Assembly (NCBI GenBank): GCA_000437675.1
Contig: FR901652.1
Location: 1-9,021 of the forward strand
From: Prevotella sp. CAG:891
Lineage (GTDB): Bacteria; Bacteroidota; Bacteroidia; Bacteroidales; Bacteroidaceae
Reading direction: 5' to 3'
Length of the DNA stretch: 9,021 nucleotides
The first letter of the stretch is position 1, and each line of letters begins with the position of its first letter. The notes under the pieces are model-generated. The model had not been told where the DNA came from and did no database searches. It saw only the letters and a list, made by a program, of their open reading frames with translations. Positions 5,398-9,021 of the stretch are shown here, one piece after another. The translations under genes were made by a program, and so were the position numbers.

Positions 5398-6312
5398 TTG
5401 CGAAAAAGCATTGTGACGGGCGAATTTACCTTGCCTGTCATGGCATTGCTCACACTGCCGTTGTGGGCTTTACCCGATTGGGCTAACTGGAGCCTGTGGG
5501 CCGGACTGGTGCTCACAGGCTTCACGGCCTATCTTATCATGGAACTCAACAACCGCAACACGCTGCTGCGTATCCGTTCGCGCATGATGAGCACCACATT
5601 CCTGTTTTTGATGCTCATCTGCCCGCAGCTTCATGGCTTGCACAGCGGCATGCTGTCGATGCTGCTGTGGGTACTGAGTTACCACACGCTGTTTGCCTCC
5701 TACCAGCACCGCCGCCCCGAGGACTATGTGTTCCACACGTTTTTGTGTGTGGGCCTGGGCAGTTTGCTTTTTCCCCCTCTCCTGCTGTTTGCACTGGGTT
5801 TTTACTTTTGCTTGCTGATTCCTCTTCGTGGACTGACGTGGCGCACGTTCATGGCGGGCATTTTCGGTTTAGCACTTCCCTACTGGGCTTCGGCGGCCTA
5901 TGCCATTTGGCATAACCGGCTTGATTCGGCCTTTTTGTATCTGCCCCAATGGTTTGTGCCGCAACTGCCCGACTACAGCGTGCTGTCGCAGGCTGAAGTG
6001 GTCAGCGCCGTTGTGCTGCTGCTCTTTAGCATTCCGGCATTTATCCACTTTTTTCACACGGCCTACAACGACAAAATCCGTATCCGCATGCTGTTTTACT
6101 GCATCACCACGCAGCAGGTGCTGCTTACGGCTGCACTCGTAGGGCTGCCGCAGTACTATCACGACATCATGCCGATTTATGTGGTAAACACGGCTTTGCT
6201 CATGGCGCATTACTATGCGTTGGCGCGTGCCCGGTGGTTTCCGGCGTGGTTCAACCTTTCGGCACTGCTGCTGAGTGCATTGGGCATCTACAATTATGTT
6301 TGGGGATGCTAA
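5398..6312 (+). CDS. Polytopic inner-membrane protein of unknown function
   Basis: The frame encodes about 304 residues from a TTG at 5398; there is no ATG near the apparent N-terminus, which reads (M)RKSIVTGEFTLPV. Roughly nine or ten hydrophobic segments are visible, for example near residues 11-26, 33-49, 65-78, 84-100, 116-142, 150-170, 201-218, 232-250, 257-275 and 284-300. A charged stretch NNRNTLLRIRSRM (51-63) lies between the second and third, and QHRRPEDY (103-110) precedes a hydrophobic pair. I see no catalytic motif. The overall pattern and the position next to purD recall the DUF6427-type membrane proteins near purD in flavobacteria, but that is a weak, memory-based comparison. 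The gene follows purD by 155 bases, across a perfect inverted repeat, and precedes the hexosaminidase by 58. It is clearly coding; function is unknown and the exact start is moderately certain. Confidence 0.82.
   Translation: MRKSIVTGEFTLPVMALLTLPLWALPDWANWSLWAGLVLTGFTAYLIMELNNRNTLLRIRSRMMSTTFLFLMLICPQLHGLHSGMLSMLLWVLSYHTLFASYQHRRPEDYVFHTFLCVGLGSLLFPPLLLFALGFYFCLLIPLRGLTWRTFMAGIFGLALPYWASAAYAIWHNRLDSAFLYLPQWFVPQLPDYSVLSQAEVVSAVVLLLFSIPAFIHFFHTAYNDKIRIRMLFYCITTQQVLLTAALVGLPQYYHDIMPIYVVNTALLMAHYYALARARWFPAWFNLSALLLSALGIYNYVWGC
6295..6302 (+). promoter_or_regulatory. Candidate -7 box for the hexosaminidase gene
   Basis: TATGTTTG matches the Bacteroidetes -7 consensus TAnnTTTG exactly and overlaps the last codons of the membrane protein gene, 68 bases before the hexosaminidase ATG. 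No convincing -33 TTTG lies at the usual distance. A chance match is possible, so treat this as a candidate for separate transcription of the hexosaminidase. Confidence 0.3.
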
Positions 6313-6370
6313 CGGGCATGACCTTCCTTCGTATTTCTCACACATCTGCTTACTATTTAATCTTTTCATC

Positions 6371-8701
6371 ATGAACTTGAAAAATAAAATTGCTGCTGCC
6401 ATTGTGGTCTGTGCTTCGGTTCTGCCTGGCTCAGCATGGGCACAACATGCCGACTTTCATGTGGTGCCGCTGCCTAAAGAGGTTAAAAATACTCAGGCCG
6501 GCAGTTTCGAACTCAATGCGCGTACGCTCATTGCCTACCCCAAGGGCGACAAGGCTATGAAGCGCAATGCCGAATATCTAGCGGCTTTTATCAAGGAGGC
6601 TACGGGGCTGCAACTGCTCACTACTACCGAACCGCTGCAGCGTAAGTGCATTCGCATGAGTGCGGCTCTGAAGGATGAAAACCCTGAGGCTTACAACATT
6701 CGCGTGAACAGCGACATTATTCTGCTCGACGGTGCATCGGCTGCCGGTGTGTTCTATGCTTGCCAAACGCTGCGCAAGGCTTTGCCTATGGGTCAGGCCA
6801 CGAGCATTCACATTCCCTCGGTCGAGGTGACTGACGAACCGCGCTTTGCTTACCGTGGTGCTCACTTGGATGTGTCGCGCCACTTCGTGACGACGGACTC
6901 TATCCGCCGCTTCATCGACATGCTGGCGCTGCACAACATTAACCGCTTTCACTGGCACCTGACTGATGACCAGGGTTGGCGCATTGAAATAAAAAAATAC
7001 CCGAAACTGACTGAAATCGGTTCGCGCCGTGCGCAAACGGTGATTGGCCACAACTCGGGTAAATACGATGGTAAACCTTACGGGGGTTACTACACGCAAA
7101 AGGAAATTAAGGACATCGTGCGCTATGCGGCTGAACGCTACATCACGATTATCCCGGAAATTGACCTGCCGGGGCACATGCAGGCGGCTTTGGCGGCTTA
7201 TCCCGAACTGGGCTGTACGGGGGGACCGTATGATGTGTGGCAAATTTGGGGTGTGTCGGACAATGTGCTTTGCGCCGGTAACGACAAGACCTTTGAATTT
7301 ATTGACAATGTGCTCAAGGAGGTGGTGAAACTCTTCCCTTCGACTTACATTCATGTGGGTGGCGACGAGTGCCCCAAAACGCAGTGGGCTAAATGTGCCA
7401 AATGTCAGGCGCGCATCAAGGCTAACAACTTGCAGGCTGACGGCAAACATACGGCCGAGGAGCGTTTGCAGAGCTATGTCATCAAACGTGCTGAGAACAC
7501 GCTCAACAAGCTGGGCCGACAGATGATTGGCTGGGACGAAACGCTCGAAGGCGGACTGGCTCCGAACGCTACGGTGATGTCGTGGCGTGGCGAAGGGGGT
7601 GGCATCGAGGCGGCGCGTCAGAAGCACGACGTGATTATGACGCCGAACACTTACCTATACTTCGACTATTACCAGAGTGCTGACACGAAGAACGAACCGG
7701 AGGCTATCGGTGGTTTCTTGCCCATTGAGCGTGTGTATAGCTACGAGCCTATGCCTAAGAGCCTTACGCCTGAGGAGCAGAAGCACATCATTGGTGTGCA
7801 GGCTAACTGCTGGACGGAGTATATGAAAACTTACCGCCAGGTGGAATACATGGAACTGCCGCGTATGGCTGCACTGAGCGAAATTCAGTGGTGTGCTCCT
7901 GAGCAGAAGAACTTTGATGCGTTCATGCAGCGTCTGCCGAAACTCATCGACTTGTATCGCATCAAGAACTATAACTATGCGCGTACCATTTACAACGTGA
8001 AGATGGACTGCGGCACCGATACGAACGAACGTGCCATCAAGGTGACGCTCTCGACTTTCGACGGGGCTGACATTCATTATACGCTAGACGGCACGGCGCC
8101 TACGGCTTCATCGCCGAAATACGAGGGTAACTTGCTGGTGCGTCAGTCGGGCAAACTCCGTGTGGCTGCTTTCCGTACACAGGGTCAAACGCCTGAGGTG
8201 CAGGAGGACTTTACCTTCCACAAGGCTACGGCTTGCCCGATTACGCTAACGAACGCGCCTCACAAGGGCTACGACTACAGCGGTGCGCCGCTGCTGGTTG
8301 ACGGTTTGCGTGGCAACAACACGAACTACCGCACGGGCCGCTGGATTGGCTTTGTGGGCAAGGATTTGCAGGCTACCATCGACTTGGGCGAACTGAAGGA
8401 GGTGAGCCAGGTGAATGTGAACACTTGTGTTGAAAAGGGTGACTGGATTTTCGGTGCACGCGAATTTAAGGTGTGCGGTGCTGAAACTGAAGGTGGCGAA
8501 ATGCGCGAACTGGCTGTGAAGACTTATCCGCAGATGACTGAGGAAACGCCCAACGGCATTCACTCGCTGTCGCTCAGCTTTGCTCCGACTAAGGTGCGCT
8601 TCATTCAGGTGACGCTGAAGCCTGAATCGGCTATGCCGCAATGGCACAGTGGTAAGGGCTCGCCTGCCTTTATCTTTGTGGACGAAATCGAGGTGAAATA
8701 A
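6371..8701 (+). CDS. GH20 beta-N-acetylhexosaminidase, secreted, multidomain
   Basis: This enzyme removes terminal beta-linked GlcNAc or GalNAc from glycans such as host glycoproteins by substrate-assisted catalysis. The 776-residue product starts with a type I signal peptide, likely cleaved after AWA (22-24), so it acts in the periplasm or beyond. An N-terminal GH20b domain (about 28-155) precedes the catalytic barrel (about 157-510), with the substrate-binding YRGAHLDVSRHF (161-172), FHWHLTDDQGWR (193-204), the catalytic Asp332-Glu333 pair in HVGGDECP (328-335), GWDE (387-390) and YFDYY (430-434). A chitobiase C-terminal Fn3-like domain follows (about 550-615, with IHYTLDGTAPT at 568-578), then a discoidin/F5-8-type carbohydrate-binding domain (about 630-776). 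The ATG at 6371 is chosen because the signal peptide begins there; an in-frame ATG at 6275 would overlap the previous gene. No SusC/SusD genes are adjacent. The exact glycan is unknown. Confidence 0.95.
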   Translation: MNLKNKIAAAIVVCASVLPGSAWAQHADFHVVPLPKEVKNTQAGSFELNARTLIAYPKGDKAMKRNAEYLAAFIKEATGLQLLTTTEPLQRKCIRMSAALKDENPEAYNIRVNSDIILLDGASAAGVFYACQTLRKALPMGQATSIHIPSVEVTDEPRFAYRGAHLDVSRHFVTTDSIRRFIDMLALHNINRFHWHLTDDQGWRIEIKKYPKLTEIGSRRAQTVIGHNSGKYDGKPYGGYYTQKEIKDIVRYAAERYITIIPEIDLPGHMQAALAAYPELGCTGGPYDVWQIWGVSDNVLCAGNDKTFEFIDNVLKEVVKLFPSTYIHVGGDECPKTQWAKCAKCQARIKANNLQADGKHTAEERLQSYVIKRAENTLNKLGRQMIGWDETLEGGLAPNATVMSWRGEGGGIEAARQKHDVIMTPNTYLYFDYYQSADTKNEPEAIGGFLPIERVYSYEPMPKSLTPEEQKHIIGVQANCWTEYMKTYRQVEYMELPRMAALSEIQWCAPEQKNFDAFMQRLPKLIDLYRIKNYNYARTIYNVKMDCGTDTNERAIKVTLSTFDGADIHYTLDGTAPTASSPKYEGNLLVRQSGKLRVAAFRTQGQTPEVQEDFTFHKATACPITLTNAPHKGYDYSGAPLLVDGLRGNNTNYRTGRWIGFVGKDLQATIDLGELKEVSQVNVNTCVEKGDWIFGAREFKVCGAETEGGEMRELAVKTYPQMTEETPNGIHSLSLSFAPTKVRFIQVTLKPESAMPQWHSGKGSPAFIFVDEIEVK

Positions 8702-8729
8702 ACCGACGAAGAACCGAGAAACTCATTGA

Positions 8730-8772
8730 AAGTAGGTGTTCAGCATCTTTTTTGACCTCTGAACACTTACTT
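8730..8772. repeat. Long hairpin in the 3' region of the hexosaminidase gene
   Basis: AAGTAGGTGTTCAG (8730-8743) pairs with CTGAACACTTACTT (8759-8772) over 14 positions with a single G-T wobble, around a 15-base loop that contains a run of six T. It begins 29 bases after the hexosaminidase stop and ends 16 bases before the terminator stem. No T-run follows the stem, so it is more likely a 3'-end stability or regulatory structure than the terminator itself. Confidence 0.75.
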
Positions 8773-8788
8773 ATGACGAATACGAAAG

Positions 8789-8820
8789 CCCGAAACGCTC
8801 TGTGCGCTTCGGGTTTTTTT
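8789..8820 (+). terminator. Intrinsic terminator after the hexosaminidase gene
   Basis: CCCGAA (8789-8794) pairs with TTCGGG (8808-8813); after one A-C mismatch the stem continues with CGC (8796-8798) and GCG (8804-8806) around a five-base loop, and seven T follow directly (8814-8820). This is a standard rho-independent terminator on the plus strand, 87 bases beyond the hexosaminidase stop, and it marks the end of the rightward run. There is no matching T-run for the minus strand. Confidence 0.88.
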
Positions 8821-9021
8821 GGGGTTTTATAGAAATTTGGGTGGAGGGAATGTGTGGGCTTCGTACGTTTTGAAAATTGGAATGGGATAAAAAGGTATAT
8901 CCCTATTTCATTTTTTTCCGGACTTGAAAAACGTTCGGAAATGCTTGTACATAAAGGAGAAACGGGCTGTTGGGGGCTGTTTGAAAGTATCCATCCCATC
9001 TACCCCATTCTTTTATATCAA
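8821..9021. other. Intergenic tail, no gene seen
   Basis: The last 201 bases are AT-rich and I see no supported gene. A minus-strand open frame reaching 8999 runs straight through the terminator and into the hexosaminidase 3' end, so it is not credible. TTCCGGAC (8916-8923) and GTTCGGAA (8933-8940) can pair with one wobble, but the T-run lies on the 5' side, which does not make a plus-strand terminator. It may be the upstream region of a gene beyond the window. Confidence 0.5.

Noticed and set aside
6275..6370. N-terminal extension of the hexosaminidase from ATG at 6275
   Set aside because: It overlaps the membrane protein gene in another frame and would bury the clear signal peptide that begins at 6371.
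8911..8941. Second terminator in the right tail
   Set aside because: The T-run is on the 5' side of the plus-strand stem, and on the minus strand it becomes an A-run after the stem, so neither direction fits.
8670..8999. 109-codon minus-strand open frame
   Set aside because: It runs through both 3' hairpins and the terminator and into the hexosaminidase C-terminus antisense; no protein family is apparent.
1..9021. Mobile element or defence system
   Set aside because: No transposase, integrase, terminal repeats, toxin-antitoxin, restriction or CRISPR genes are visible; the genes are ordinary chromosomal functions.

Overview
The window looks like chromosomal DNA of a Bacteroidales bacterium, most likely Prevotellaceae. 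The protein families support this: a DUF4369/thioredoxin-like lipoprotein, a large periplasmic GH20 hexosaminidase with C-terminal accessory domains, and an SpmA-type membrane protein in a lineage that does not sporulate. Most starts lack a Shine-Dalgarno sequence, and two sites fit the Bacteroidetes -7 consensus TAnnTTTG. The genus is inference; I saw no rRNA or other marker that fixes it.

Layout. Positions 1-663 (minus strand) hold the N-terminal 221 codons of an SpmA-like (probably SpmA-SpmB fused) membrane protein that runs off the left edge. A 639-base intergenic stretch (664-1302) follows. It contains a decaying array of 21-bp direct repeats ending in an inverted copy (about 785-884) and a -7-type promoter candidate just before ruvB. 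From 1303 to 8701 six genes read rightward: ruvB, ybeY, a DUF4369/TlpA-like lipoprotein, purD, a polytopic membrane protein of unknown function, and a GH20 beta-N-acetylhexosaminidase. A long hairpin and then a good intrinsic terminator (8789-8820) close the run. The last 200 bases contain no gene I can support.

How the genes fit together. They are mostly housekeeping functions: Holliday-junction migration (RuvB), rRNA processing (YbeY), purine synthesis (PurD) and cell-envelope or glycan work (lipoprotein, membrane protein, hexosaminidase). They share a strand and have gaps of 37-155 bases, so some co-transcription is plausible, but several gaps carry inverted repeats that may divide the transcript. 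There is no SusC/SusD pair, so the hexosaminidase is not in a visible polysaccharide utilisation locus.

I found no convincing new multi-gene system. The points most worth checking are the 21-bp repeat array, a sliding-clamp-like motif at the RuvB C-terminus, missing canonical residues in YbeY and in the thioredoxin-like lipoprotein, and a perfect 11-bp inverted repeat before a membrane gene that appears to start at TTG behind a Shine-Dalgarno-like sequence.
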